Shown piece after piece: positions 23,254 to 34,100 of a stretch of 35,347 bases of DNA. The stretch lies in the NCBI GenBank assembly GCA_944350095.1, contig CALVOB010000016.1:1-35347 (forward strand), given 5' to 3'. Both the position numbers and the translations under genes were made by a program. Position 1 is the first letter of the stretch; each line of letters opens with the position of its first letter. Below the pieces are notes generated by a model, which saw nothing but the letters and a program-made list of their open reading frames with translations, was not told the origin of the DNA and did not search any database. Source of the stretch: an uncultured Clostridia bacterium. Its GTDB lineage: Bacteria > Bacillota > Clostridia > Christensenellales > UBA1242.

Positions 23254-24189
23254 TTAAATTATTTTATAATCAATTAATTTAATTTTTTCTACAAATTCAC
23301 TTTTTAAATCATTACTAAGGTCGGTAGATAAATATTTTTTATTGTCATCAGCAAAAACTGTTACAGCGTTATTCCCAGCTAAAACGCATGTTAAAAAATT
23401 AGCTCCACTAGAGATTCCCACTCCCAATCCTAAATCCTTACAAATTTTTTGAGCCATACAAACTGCATCGTCAGAATTAATTTGTATTATTTTATCAACC
23501 AATTTGCTATCGTAAATCTTTGGAATAATTTCATCACTTAGTCCTTGAATTTTATGTTTTCCAATACTTTTCCCAAATTTTAACAAGCTTGCTTCCTTTG
23601 GGTCCAAGGCAACTATTTTAGAATTGCATTTTTCTTTTAAAAACTTTCCTATTCCCATAAGTGTACCACCAGTTCCAACACCACTAACAAAATATGGAAT
23701 ATTTTTTAATTTTTTATATATCTCTTTCGCTGTTCCTTCGTAATGAGCTTTTGGGTTGTTTTTATTTTCAAATTGATAAGTTAAAAATGCACCTTGTTTT
23801 TTTATTTCTTCCGCCGTATTAAAAGCCTCAGAAAAATTGTTTGTTAAAATAAGTTTTGCACCATAAAGTTTTAATAAACTTTTACGCTCTTCACTCATAA
23901 ATTTTGGCATACAAATAACAACAGGATTATTAAGATATCTTGCTATTGCAGAAATAGAAATTCCCATATTACCCGAAGTAGTTTCACATATAGTTTGACC
24001 TTCTTTAAGTTCACCATTATCATAAGCATCTTTTATTATTTCATAAGCTGGTCTATCTTTAATGCTACCAGAAAGATTGTACCATTCAAGTTTTGCAAAC
24101 ATCTTTCTATGTTGATTATTATAAATATATCTTATTTCAATTAAAGGAGTATTCCCAATTAAATAATTTATTTCTTTAAATTTATACAT
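23254..24189 (-). CDS. cysK: Cysteine synthase-family PLP enzyme
   Basis: 311 aa fold-type II PLP enzyme. The PLP Lys44 is in SGSIKDR (most CysK have GGSVKDR), the substrate loop is TSGNMG (71-76), the phosphate loop is GVGTGGT (170-176) and the C-terminal PLP motif is GISSGAN. The end (TVFADDNKKYLSTDL) is typical of O-acetylserine sulfhydrylase and its relatives, which make cysteine from O-acetylserine and sulfide. The Ser before GSIKDR and the absence of cysE nearby leave a related activity (e.g. cystathionine beta-synthase-like) possible. AAGG-type site before the ATG; divergent from the 24354 gene. No clear terminator; 23078-23253 is AT-rich with no gene. Confidence 0.85.
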   Translation of the reverse strand: MYKFKEINYLIGNTPLIEIRYIYNNQHRKMFAKLEWYNLSGSIKDRPAYEIIKDAYDNGELKEGQTICETTSGNMGISISAIARYLNNPVVICMPKFMSEERKSLLKLYGAKLILTNNFSEAFNTAEEIKKQGAFLTYQFENKNNPKAHYEGTAKEIYKKLKNIPYFVSGVGTGGTLMGIGKFLKEKCNSKIVALDPKEASLLKFGKSIGKHKIQGLSDEIIPKIYDSKLVDKIIQINSDDAVCMAQKICKDLGLGVGISSGANFLTCVLAGNNAVTVFADDNKKYLSTDLSNDLKSEFVEKIKLIDYKII

Positions 24190-24353
24190 ACCTTATTCCT
24201 TTATCTAAAATTAATATAAAGATTTACTGAAATTATTATATAAAAAATAAAAATTTTCTGTTAAATAATAAAATAGCTTATTAATCTATTTAGAAAAATA
24301 TTATATTTGTTTTATAATATACAATATGTTATATAATATACATAGGAGAAATA

Positions 24354-24758
24354 ATGAAAAAACAAATTAAAACTATAGAATACAATATTATTAGCCAACT
24401 AAGTGAAAGCACATTCAATTTAAAAGTAAATTTTTTAGATGATGGTATGAAAATTATAGTTAAAGGAACATGGTATGAATATGAATTAAAAACAAAAAGA
24501 AATATAAAATTTATAAAATCTATATTAAACGAAATTGACGCTTTGCAAATTGAAAATTGGCAACAACATTATGATTTTTGTTTTAATTCAAACTTTTTTA
24601 TAACTGATTTACCAAGTTGGAAATTAAAAATAACATATATTAATAAAGAAGAATTAAACATAGATGGATATGGTGCATATCCTAAAAATTGGAATAAATT
24701 TGAAAAAATTATTCAAAAACTAATGCCTATTAATTCAATAAATAAATATATGATATAA
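24354..24758 (+). CDS. Hypothetical protein (134 aa)
   Basis: Unrecognised. 134 aa, soluble, Asn/Lys/Ile-rich. The middle has alternating beta segments (FNLKVNFLDDGMKIIVKG, WYEYELKTK), and the C-terminal half has WKLKITYINKEELNIDGYGAYPKNWNKFEKII. The pattern 'W.L.i.y.....i.GygayP.nw..F' resembles small single-domain proteins that measure a peptide or act as immunity-like proteins, but I cannot name a family. AGGAG lies 5 nt before the ATG; a TTGTTT-17-TATATA promoter-like pair lies just upstream. It ends before a bidirectional terminator shared with the tRNA gene. Divergent from cysK. No evidence of function. Confidence 0.7.
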   Translation: MKKQIKTIEYNIISQLSESTFNLKVNFLDDGMKIIVKGTWYEYELKTKRNIKFIKSILNEIDALQIENWQQHYDFCFNSNFFITDLPSWKLKITYINKEELNIDGYGAYPKNWNKFEKIIQKLMPINSINKYMI

Positions 24759-24849
24759 ATAAAAAACCTTTAATATTATAATTAATTTTTTCCTTTATTA
24801 TTTTTAAACATAATATAAACATTAATTATTTATAAAATTAAAAAATGTA

Positions 24850-24878
24850 AAAAAGACTATAAATTTTATAGTCTTTTT
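24850..24878. terminator. Bidirectional terminator between the 24354 gene and tRNA-Arg
   Basis: 12-bp arms AAAAAGACTATA (24850-24861) and TATAGTCTTTTT (24867-24878) with an A/T loop; T runs on either strand. It lies 24 bp past the tRNA 3' end on the minus strand. Confidence 0.85.
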
Positions 24879-24901
24879 GTTTAAAATCTATGTTATTTTT
24901 A

Positions 24902-24978
24902 TGGTGCGTCCAGAGGGAGTCGAACCCCCAACCTTTGGTTCCGTAGACCAACGCTCTATCCAGTTGAGCTATGAACGC
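24902..24978 (-). tRNA. tRNA-Arg (anticodon ACG)
   Basis: 77 nt on the minus strand. Acceptor stem GCGTTCA pairs with TGGACGC (one G-T); discriminator A; CCA is encoded. D-stem GCTC/GAGC; anticodon stem TTGGT/ACCAA with loop CTACGGA, giving anticodon ACG (read as ICG after deamination, decoding CGN). T-stem GGGGG/CCCTC with loop TTCGACT. All domains are canonical. Confidence 0.97.
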
Positions 24979-25003
24979 ATAAAATTTTTACTTAAACATA
25001 ATA

Positions 25004-25024
25004 ACACAGCCCATAGGGCTGTGT
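25004..25024 (-). terminator. Hairpin between the 25047 gene and the tRNA
   Basis: Perfect 9-bp arms ACACAGCCC (25004-25012) and GGGCTGTGT (25016-25024) with an ATA loop. On the minus strand it follows the 25047 stop by 22 nt, but the T run after it is weak (TTATTATGTTT), so it may be leaky into the tRNA gene. Confidence 0.65.
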
Positions 25025-25046
25025 CAATATTTTTCAAAGTTTTTAT

Positions 25047-25667
25047 TTAGATTGTTTCTGCTAATCCTATATTAATTTGTATGTTTTGACTAACATTTAT
25101 ATTTGTGTTTTGTCTTAATAATACATAATATACATTAAGAGTTACTGTATCACCAGAAGCAACATTAAATATTACATCTTCACCATTTTCTTGATCTGCA
25201 GCAACAATTGTTCTCTCACCATTATCAACCTGCACTTCAGCAATAAACCTTGGGTCTTCAAAATATGTTGTATTCTTACTATCAGAAACTATATCTTTAA
25301 AACCAATTTCTAAAACATTATTTGGGTTGCTAGATGTATTTGTAAATGCAAATGACATTAGAACTTCATTAGTATCAGGCAAAACTTTATTGAAATTTAT
25401 ATCAGGTGCGTCCCATCTTTCACTTGGATGAATGTTTCCATCTTCATCTATTGATATTGTAATAGATGGGTCTTTACCGCTTGTATCTCCTCCTATTGCC
25501 CAAGTTGCTTCACAAACTACGCTGAACGAAATGTCAGGTTCTGGGACAAAAGTAACAGAATTTGTTATTCCGAATTGTGGAGAAACAGCTATAACTATAC
25601 CTAAGCATATTACAGCTAAAACTACAACCATAACAACTATAGAAGAAATGAATTTAAATTTTTTCAT
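25047..25667 (-). CDS. Secreted or membrane-anchored small protein of TasA/SipW-substrate-like layout
   Basis: 206 aa. An N-terminal hydrophobic segment (residues about 8-30: ISSIVVMVVVLAVICLGIVIAV) after MKKFKF acts as signal or anchor. The mature part is acidic and beta-rich: VTFVPEPDISFSVVCEATW, then VLPDTNEVLMSFAFTNTSSNPNNVLEIGF and a C-terminal DTVTLNVYYVLLRQNTNINVSQNIQINIGL. The 'F.ftNts..p' element resembles the immunoglobulin-like strands of TasA/camelysin-type SipW substrates, but identity is not established. GGGAGG lies 9 nt before the ATG, with its own promoter. A role at the cell surface is likely; a link to the degenerate SipW-like protein at 3497-4639 is speculative. Confidence 0.6.
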   Translation of the reverse strand: MKKFKFISSIVVMVVVLAVICLGIVIAVSPQFGITNSVTFVPEPDISFSVVCEATWAIGGDTSGKDPSITISIDEDGNIHPSERWDAPDINFNKVLPDTNEVLMSFAFTNTSSNPNNVLEIGFKDIVSDSKNTTYFEDPRFIAEVQVDNGERTIVAADQENGEDVIFNVASGDTVTLNVYYVLLRQNTNINVSQNIQINIGLAETI

Positions 25668-25693
25668 TACTTATAGCCTCCCTTCCTATGTTT

Positions 25694-25721
25694 ATTATAT
25701 ACATTTTAATCAAAATTACAA
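25694..25721 (-). promoter_or_regulatory. Promoter of the 25047 gene
   Basis: Minus strand TTGTAA (25721-25716), 16-nt spacer, TATAAT (25699-25694), 26 nt before the ATG, inside the 63-bp gap after folD. Confidence 0.6.
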
Positions 25722-25730
25722 AGCATATTT

Positions 25731-26561
25731 TCACTTTTTTTCCAAATTTAGCAATAAAATATTTTTTAAAAGCATTGCTACCGTTATTTGTCCTACACCG
25801 CCTGGCACAGGAGTTATAAGATGTGCTTTCTTTTTTACTTTTTTAAAATATACATCTCCACAAATTTTTCCATCAACTTTATTTATACCAACATCTATAA
25901 CAACAGCATGTTTTTTAACATATCTTTTTGTTATAAAATTTGGTTTACCAATAGCAACAACTAAAATATCCGCTTTTTTTGTTATTTTTTTAAGTTTTAC
26001 AGTTTTAGAATGGCATAATGTAACTGTTGCATCATGTTTTGTAAGAAGTAATTGTGTGGGCAATCCTACTAATGCACTTCTTCCTACCACTACAACTCTT
26101 TTTCCTTGAATGGCGATTTGCTCTGACTTTAAAATTTCTATAATACCCGAAGCTGTGCAAGGAGCAAAATCAGAAACCCCTAGTGCCAACCTTCCAAAAT
26201 TTGATTGAGTTAAACAATCTACATCTTTTTCTGGAGAAATTGTTTCTATTATTTCTCTTTCAATTAAATGTTTAGGCAAAGGTAATTGAAGTAAAATTGC
26301 AGAAATTTCAGTTTTTTTATTTAATTCTTTTATTTTTTTTATAACATCTACCTGTTTACAAGTTTCAGCAAAGCGAATTAATTCAAAATCTATTCCTACA
26401 TCTTTACAAGCCTTTTCTTTGTTGCGTACATAAATTTCGCTCGCAGGATTTTGTCCAATTAATATGACTGCAAGTTTTAATTTTTTATTAAGTTTTTTTA
26501 TTTCTCCTGCAACTTTACTTTTTATATAAATAGCAAGAGCTTTACCATCAAATACTGCCAC
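25731..26561 (-). CDS. folD: Bifunctional methylenetetrahydrofolate dehydrogenase / methenyltetrahydrofolate cyclohydrolase
   Basis: 276 aa, usual FolD size; interconverts methylene-, methenyl- and formyl-THF. Catalytic Lys48 lies in YVRNKEKAC, the substrate motif is LLQLPLPKHL, the Asp is in EKDVDCLTQSNFGRL (most FolD have KDVDGF), the cofactor loop is VGRSALVGLPTQLLL, and the C-terminal motif is TPVPGGVGQITVAMLL (Gln replacing the usual Pro). The start is GTG at 26561 with no ribosome binding site; TAATAT ends 6 nt upstream, so the transcript is predicted leaderless. Divergent from glyA, with which it shares one-carbon metabolism. Confidence 0.94.
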   Translation of the reverse strand: MAVFDGKALAIYIKSKVAGEIKKLNKKLKLAVILIGQNPASEIYVRNKEKACKDVGIDFELIRFAETCKQVDVIKKIKELNKKTEISAILLQLPLPKHLIEREIIETISPEKDVDCLTQSNFGRLALGVSDFAPCTASGIIEILKSEQIAIQGKRVVVVGRSALVGLPTQLLLTKHDATVTLCHSKTVKLKKITKKADILVVAIGKPNFITKRYVKKHAVVIDVGINKVDGKICGDVYFKKVKKKAHLITPVPGGVGQITVAMLLKNILLLNLEKK

Positions 26562-26567
26562 AAATAA

Positions 26568-26596
26568 ATATTATCAGATTTTAAATTAAATTGCAA
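26568..26596 (-). promoter_or_regulatory. Promoter of folD, predicted leaderless
   Basis: Minus strand TTGCAA (26596-26591), 17-nt spacer, TAATAT (26573-26568), then TTATTT and GTG. The expected start base is the G of the start codon. The hexamers are identical to those of the ung promoter. Confidence 0.65.
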
Positions 26597-26611
26597 ATGA
26601 TTTAAAATGCT

Positions 26612-26640
26612 TTGAAAACTTTATGCTAAAATGATATACT
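26612..26640 (+). promoter_or_regulatory. Promoter of glyA
   Basis: TTGAAA (26612-26617), 17-nt spacer, TATACT (26635-26640), then a short leader with GGAGG before the ATG at 26660. Back-to-back with the folD promoter. Confidence 0.8.
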
Positions 26641-26659
26641 TAAATTCATTGGAGGAAAT

Positions 26660-27889
26660 ATGAATATAGATAAAAGAAATTTACAAGAAGTTGATATAGA
26701 TGTATTTAATGCTATTGAAAAAGAAAAGAAAAGACAAGATGAACATATTGAATTAATTGCAAGTGAAAACTTTGTATCTAACGCAGTTTTAGAAGCTATG
26801 GGTAGTTGTTTTACAAATAAATATGCAGAAGGATATCCCAATGCAAGATATTACAACGGCTGTGAAAACATAGATGAAGTTGAAACACTAGCTATTGAAA
26901 GAGCAAAAAAATTGTTTGGTGCAGAACATGCAAATGTTCAACCTCATTCTGGTTCTAATGCAAATCTGGCTGTATTTTTAGCTTGTTTAAATGCTGGCGA
27001 TACTTTTATGGGTATGAGTTTGACAGCTGGTGGACATCTTTCTCATGGGGCACCATTTAATATTTCAGGTAAATTTTTTAACTGCATTCAATATGGTTTA
27101 AATGATAAAACAGAACTTTTAGATTATGACGAAATTGAAAGACTAGCATTAATTCATAAACCAAAATTAATTGTTGCAGGCGGAAGCGCATATTCAAGAA
27201 TAATAGATTTTAAAAAGTTTAGAGAAATAGCAGATAAAGTTGGAGCAAAACTAATGGTTGATATGGCACATATTGCAGGATTAGTTGCAGCTGGGGTTCA
27301 TCCTTCTCCAATTCCTTATGCCGATTTTGTAACAACCACAACTCACAAAACTTTAAGAGGTCCAAGGGGCGGATTAATTTTATGTAAAGCTAAATATGCT
27401 AAGCAAATAGATAAAGCCGTATTTCCATGCTTGCAAGGTGGCCCACTTGAACATATTATTGCTGCAAAGGCTGTAATGCTTAAAGAAGCACTAAGTCCTG
27501 ATTTTAAAGAATATCAAAAACAAGTTGTGAAAAATGCAAAAGTTTTAGGAGAAGAACTTTTAAAATATGGGTTTAAATTAGTTTCAGGAGGTACGGATAA
27601 TCATTTATTATTAGTAGATTTAACACCTTTTAATGCTAATGGTAGAGATGTTGCGAATATACTTCATAGTGCAAATATTACTTGCAATAAAAATGGTATT
27701 CCTAATGAAAAGCAACCTTTAAGTGTGACAAGCGGAATAAGACTTGGAACTCCTGCCGTAACAACACGAGGCATGAAAGAAAATGAAATGAAAGAAATAG
27801 CTAGATTTATATTTGAAATAGTAAAAAATGGTGAAAGTGCTATTAATAAAGTAAAACAAGAAGTTTTAGCTTTAACAAAAAGATTTTAA
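26660..27889 (+). CDS. glyA: Serine hydroxymethyltransferase
   Basis: 409 aa PLP enzyme converting serine plus THF to glycine plus methylene-THF, the substrate of the divergent folD product. The PLP Lys (about residue 230) sits in [14 protein letters not shown]. Other family motifs are [58 protein letters not shown] and [20 protein letters not shown] lies 4 nt before the ATG, behind a near-consensus promoter. Its stop is followed after 36 bp by the second cloverleaf element, another hairpin and a terminator, so the cloverleaf is probably transcribed in the 3' untranslated region. Confidence 0.98.
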   Translation: MNIDKRNLQEVDIDVFNAIEKEKKRQDEHIELIASENFVSNAVLEAMGSCFTNKYAEGYPNARYYNGCENIDEVETLAIERAKKLFGAEHANVQPHSGSNANLAVFLACLNAGDTFMGMSLTAGGHLSHGAPFNISGKFFNCIQYGLNDKTELLDYDEIERLALIHKPKLIVAGGSAYSRIIDFKKFREIADKVGAKLMVDMAHIAGLVAAGVHPSPIPYADFVTTTTHKTLRGPRGGLILCKAKYAKQIDKAVFPCLQGGPLEHIIAAKAVMLKEALSPDFKEYQKQVVKNAKVLGEELLKYGFKLVSGGTDNHLLLVDLTPFNANGRDVANILHSANITCNKNGIPNEKQPLSVTSGIRLGTPAVTTRGMKENEMKEIARFIFEIVKNGESAINKVKQEVLALTKRF

Positions 27890-27925
27890 TATTTGAATTT
27901 TATTATAAATCAATTTTTTAAAAAT

Positions 27926-28000
27926 GGCATTGCAATTTTGACTTCGTCAAAATTATAACTTGCAATAGCAAGTTATCTTTTGCTAGCAAAAAGCAATGCC
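27926..28000. repeat. Cloverleaf inverted-repeat element 2 (outer stem enclosing three hairpins)
   Basis: Outer 8-bp stem GGCATTGC (27926-27933) / GCAATGCC (27993-28000). Inside are hairpin 1 AATTTTGAC (27934-27942) / GTCAAAATT (27946-27954), loop TTC; hairpin 2 ATAACTTGC (27955-27963) / GCAAGTTAT (27968-27976), loop AATA; and hairpin 3 TTTTGC (27978-27983) / GCAAAA (27986-27991), very short loop. No unpaired base separates the outer stem, hairpin 1 and hairpin 2. The architecture equals that of the 20302-20381 element while the sequence differs. It lies 36 bp after the glyA stop. Confidence 0.9.
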
Positions 28001-28049
28001 TTTAGCTTCCCAAAAAAAATCAAGAATAACTTTTGCTTTGCGATAATTT

Positions 28050-28085
28050 TCCACTGCACAATTATTCCGTCATATAATTTGTGGA
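28050..28085. other. Imperfect hairpin between cloverleaf 2 and terminator
   Basis: TCCAC (28050-28054) pairs with GTGGA (28081-28085) and AATTAT (28060-28065) with ATAATT (28074-28079), with a bulge on the left arm. It lies between the cloverleaf and the terminator and may be part of the same structured 3' region. The stretch 28001-28049 holds no gene and no other clear signal. Confidence 0.5.
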
Positions 28086-28096
28086 TTGTTAACGAT

Positions 28097-28132
28097 AAAA
28101 AATCACGGAGTTTTTTAAATCCGTGATTTTTT
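28097..28132. terminator. Bidirectional terminator between glyA region and the giant gene
   Basis: Perfect 13-bp arms AAAAAATCACGGA (28097-28109) and TCCGTGATTTTTT (28120-28132) with a 10-nt loop. It ends plus-strand transcription from glyA and minus-strand transcription of the giant gene stopping at 28143. Confidence 0.92.
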
Positions 28133-28142
28133 TAAGCAAACA

Positions 28143-31100
28143 CTAGTTATTTTTTATCTTTACTAAATTTTTATTATTAGTAGATCCACAATCATTTTCT
28201 TTAATATATTTGTTTGCCCCAATGGTCACCCAAATATTTTCAATATTGATAACACTGCTTGTAGAATTAGATAAATTTTTGTATTGGTTGTTATTTCCTG
28301 TATCATTATCAAAATAATAATAAAGTTCATTGTTTTCGCTATACATATAACCATTTTCGTACATAGTTAAAACATTTTTATATGCTCCACCTAATCCTAT
28401 AATACCTCCAAAATATACATTTACTTGTCCACCATCACGATAGTTAGTAATAGATATTGTATAGGTACATCTTGAATTAAAGTATACATCTTCTCCATTA
28501 TTAGTTTCATAATCTTCACTAATTGAACTATTAGGCATATATATCGATTTAAAATCGTTATTATAAATAGCTAAACCACTAGTTGTATTTTGCGTTCTTG
28601 TTTTATCTTGATATGATGCACCAACTAATCCCCCCATACTTGCAGTCATAAGTCCGTTGTACATTGTTGAATTTATTTCTAAATCGACTTCGGCATAACA
28701 ATTTACAATTTCTCTTTCAGGATATTTTGATTCATCGCTTTCATTTATATAGCCATTTTCATTGAAATTAAATTTATATTCATTTATTCCAACAATTCCA
28801 CCTACATAAGCTGATAAATAATTGTCATTTCTAACTAAAATTTTACCATTAGTTACAGTTGAATTCTCTATGGTTATATTTTGCTTACTTACTGTATCAT
28901 CGCTAGCACATTGTTCGTTCATATATCCAACTATTCCTCCAGCAATTCCCATAGCAGTTATATTTCCTGTTTTATGAGCATTTGAAATAGTTCCACCAAT
29001 CATCTCTCCAACAACACCACCAACAACTTCAATATTTGGGAAAATTAAATCTACATAAACATTAACATTTTGAAGCATTCCATTAGACATGTATCCAGCT
29101 ATTCCACCAACAGCTGATGGTACAGATGGTACATACCTAAAGAAGTTTGTAGTGCTTCCTGTTATGGTTATGTTATTTACAACACCTGCAATTTCGCCAG
29201 CTAATATTCCACCATAGTAAGCAGCATTTATATATTGACCAGATAATAAGTTGATTTCAAGGTTAGATACATTAGAATTTGTACCAATTCTACCAAAATA
29301 TAAACCAACAACTTCGCCAAGTGCTCTTGCAAGGTCAGAAACATTTGCATATCTTACTATACCCTCGCCTTCAATTACACCAGCTATAACTCCAGCATAA
29401 GAAACATTACTTATACTACTACTGTATGGTGAATAAAATTTAAATGAATTTCCATAATTGATTGAGCGGTATGTTGCACTAGCTGAAACAGAACTTTCTA
29501 CATTATATAACTTGTAAGTATTTTTAGCTATACCTACTAAACCACCTACAATATTTCTTCCTACAATAACTATTCCGCTTGAATCATAATCGAAGCCATC
29601 AACTTTAACATTGAATAACAATCCGCTTTCAAGTGATCCAGCAACTGTTCCAACAGCAGATGTGTTTGGCATATTAATATATTTTGGTTTTAAATTTAAG
29701 TTTTTAATAGAACCAACATAAGCTACACCCTCACCAACTTTTGCAAAAAGTCCACCATAGTTTAAGGTTTCACGAGTATCTATTACAAGACCGGAAATTG
29801 TCATTCCATTGCCTTCAATATCTCCTATAAAAGTTGTCTTGTAAAGCGAAGAAGAAAGTATCCCCTCATCAACATAGTCTATATTTTTAACAAATCTATA
29901 ATATTTATTATTTTTACTATTTACATTTGTCTCTAAAATTAAACTTTCAAAATTTTTTGCCGATGTGATTATGTACGGATTATATTTAGAACCCTGTTCT
30001 TCACCACCAGAATATTGATAAATTTCTTCACCAGTAGAAGTGTCGGTTGTAGAAGATTCTAAAACTTGACTTGTGTTTACTATTATATTTGGAGCAACAA
30101 GTTCTGGTCTACCATAAGTGAATTTTTGAGATACTCCGTTTAATTTAAAGTCTACTTCTTCATTTGCACTTGGATAGAACCATACGCCTTTTGTCTTTTC
30201 AGTTTGGTCAGACATAGCAAATGTAGAGAAATAATTTTGATTACTAAAATCAAGTTCAGTTAAGGCTTGCAAACCACTTATATTGGATACAAAAATACCA
30301 TTATTTTTATTTCCTAATAAATATTTGCAATCTAAAATTTTTCCTGTTTGATTAGAGTAACTATTTGTATAAACAAATCCATAGTCAGTTTGCCTGTTTT
30401 GATTTAAGAATGTGCTTGTTGAATAACTATTTTGAATTAATCCAGAGTTGTTAAACGCAAAACCAGCTCTTACAGATTGAGAATTTATTGGCATATTAGA
30501 ATAACAATCGGAAATAGCACCTAAGTTGTTATAAACAAATCCAGAAACCTCAACATTAGACCATATTTTGTTTGTTTCATCAGCGTAAATATAACTTGTG
30601 CATGTTCCAGAAACATAACTTGTAAGAATCTGAGCGTTTTCTAATCCGCCGATTTGTGCATCTTGTGTAATTGAAACGCCATTATCTATTACAAATCCAG
30701 CAGTTTTATTTGTACTAGATATCGTACTTTCGTTTGTAAGATTTGAATTTTTAACATAACTACTTGCAATACTTCCATCATTAACGGCAACAAATCCAGC
30801 AAGGTTAGACCTTCTTACAACTAAATTAGTAGCAACTCTTGAATTTGTTATATATCCCTCATTTAATCCTACAAGTCCTGCAACATAAGTTGTAGTAATT
30901 GTATTTGGATTCATTGAAACATAAACATTATTGTTTGTTGAAACTATTTCACAATTAGTTATAACTCCTAAATTTCTTCCAGCTAAAAAGCCAAAATAGC
31001 TTGCATCGTTTTCATTGGTAATTGTTATATTTGTATTTGCAGTATTATTAAAAGCTAATTTTAAATTTTTAACAATTGCATTTTCTGAAATAGTTTCAAA

Positions 31101-34100
31101 CAATCCAGAATATTGCAAACCATCAATACTCCAATTTGCTCTAAATGTTATTGTGTGACCATTTCCATTTAATCCTGCAATTGGTGTGCTAATTGGTGTG
31201 AAGCCCTCTTCAAGTGTAATATCGTTAAGTAAAATATAGTAGGCTCCCGCTTGCATTGATACAAATTCTTCATAATTTGAAATTGGAATTTCATTATTTT
31301 CATTTCCGCTTTGATATGCCTCTATTAAGAAATCTGTATTAAAGTTTTCATAATCTTCAATGTTGTCATTAACAATTTGAACACCGCCATTTTTATATTT
31401 ATAATAAACTTCAAAGCTCAAATAATAATTAGGATTATTTGCAGAATTTATATACAACGGAATAATACTATATAGATTTGTTGAATTGTTATATTCTATT
31501 CTATAATACATATTACTTGGAAGCAATGAATTATTATTTAATTCTACTTTTTCACCTGTACTTTTATCTGTTATGTGCCACTTACCATTTTGAGCTAATG
31601 TTTGCTCTAACGCAGAAACTTTTTGAACGGTATTAGCGTCTTGAGTGTTGTATTCTATTGTACTACCATATACAAAACCTATATTAAGGTCTGTTCTATT
31701 GCCTATTGCAACATTTATAGCCTCAGCTTCTGAATTTTTAATAACGATATTTGCATTTTGATTGTTTTCTATATAAGAATACGGAACTATGTTATTTGAT
31801 AGAATTACATAATCAACTATCATAAGTTTAAGAGTTCTTATACCACTTGTGTAAACTCTTCCATCTATAATCTTTTCTCCGTAGCAATCTATTTCCACTG
31901 CATAACCAACACTTTCATCTTGTGCATAATTAATATTAGAATTAATATTTAACACAAATCCATTATTTATTTTGTTTATAGAAGCATACTGAGAATTCGT
32001 GCTGTCGAAATAAACTTCATCTTCTGTAAAGCCTTTAATTTGAACATCAAGATTATAAGTTAAACCTCTTGCAACTAAAATACTCTCACCTTGAATAGCG
32101 TTTTCTTTGCCAATAATGGTAACATATACACCATCTTTAATTCTTACTTCAACATTGCAAGATGTACTCTTTTGAATTTCTCCATTTTTATAAGCTATTA
32201 TGTTAAATGTAGCTGTTGAACCATCTGTTGCAGAGGAAGATATATTGTACTTAATATAAATTTTACCATCACTACCAATTTGGGATTTTGAAATTCTAAT
32301 TCCGCCATCTATACTTTCTGCACCAAAAACATCTACAACTTGTTTATTATCACCGATTGTTTCAATTTTAGATAATGAAAATACTGCGTTATTACCATTA
32401 GCATAATTAGTTTCTGCATTAGTTACTTCAATATAATCAAAATCTGAAATACTTGGATAAACTAAAACTTCTAATAAATTATTTCCATCAGGACTAATAT
32501 CATTTAAAGGCTCTGCTTTTTCATCAAAATTTGTAATGTCTATATCATAATAATTTTTATAAGTAATATTGCTTACAGTTTGTGTTTTGATGTTTACAAT
32601 CAATGTTTGCCTGTATCCATTTTTTGCAGTAAAGTTAATATAATAAACGCCCTCATAATTAGAACTAAAACTATCTAAATTATATTTAAATGTAAAAGTA
32701 GTGGAAACATTTTTATCATAACTATAAACAACTCTTTCATCTGTTAATTTTTTACTTTGAAGTGAGCTTGACAATATTTTAAAATAATCGTTATTTATAC
32801 CTGTATCAGATATTTTGGCATAGGAAATTTCTAAATAGTCGTTTATATCATCTGTTTCCCATTCAATGCTTATATTAAATTCATCATTTGGTTCAACAGA
32901 AATTTCAGCAGTATTTAAAAGTAGTTTTGTTGTTCCCTTTTCTACTACAACCATTGAATTAAATTCTATATCATTTTTTAAGATATTTTCAAAATTAATT
33001 GAATAAGTATTGCCATTTACAACAAATTCGAACTTTGGTGTTATAGTTAAATTACTTATCTCATCTTCATCTTGATTTGCTTGTAAAATAATAGTTTGAT
33101 TAGAAATTGAACTGGTTATAGGAGATATATTGCCATTTTCTAATTTAAGGCTTACGTCTGCTGTAAACTCTGTATTTTTAACAAGTTCAATAGAAATTGG
33201 AATACCATATTCATCTGTAATAAGTTCTCCACCTATTTCAGTTATATCAGATGCAGTGTATTCTAAATTGAGTTGTAAGGACTTATTTAACTCAATGCCT
33301 ATATAAGAACCATTATTTGATAAATATGTTCCATTATTTAAACTTACTTTAAATTCATCAATAAAATTAGTTACATAAACATAAACGCTCTTTTTAACTT
33401 CAGTATTTAAAATTGAAGTTGCAGTAATTTGAACTAAGCCCGTTCCCCAAATTTTTGCATTTCCATTTTCATCAAATGTTAAAATTTTACTATTATTAGA
33501 TGTTAAAGTTATATTTTCAGATTCTAAAAATTTAATAGGAAATGTTTGTGTGTTTAAAGAAGTAATTAAACTTTGCTGAGCAGAGTTGTTAGCAAGATAA
33601 TAAAACATTAAGCTAACAAAATCTATATCTTCTTCGTTTGAAATAAGATTTGAGTTAAGTTTATCTATTTCAATAGTTTCTTCTTTAAATTCAAAACTAC
33701 CATTTTTAAATTCCTGTGCTCCCGAAGATGTGTTAATATATTTTATAGCTCCAATTTCACTTGTAAATTCTTTATAATAATATGCACTATTATTTAAAGC
33801 TAAACTTTCTTCTTTATCATCTCCAGCAAAAGTGAAAGCATAATCTCCAACTCGTGCATTAATAAGTTCGCTAAAAATTCCATTATATGCAAGTTGTATA
33901 GTATTATTTAAAATATTACCTGTAATAGTTGTTGTACCTGTTCCATCACCACGCGAATAGGAGTTTTTACCTGCAATACCACCTACATAGTTGCCCGCTT
34001 CAACATATGCTCTTGTTAGACAATTTACTACTTTACCTGTTAAATCTTGATTATTTAAATTAAAAGCATTTAAGCCTACAATTCCACCAACATTATCCCC

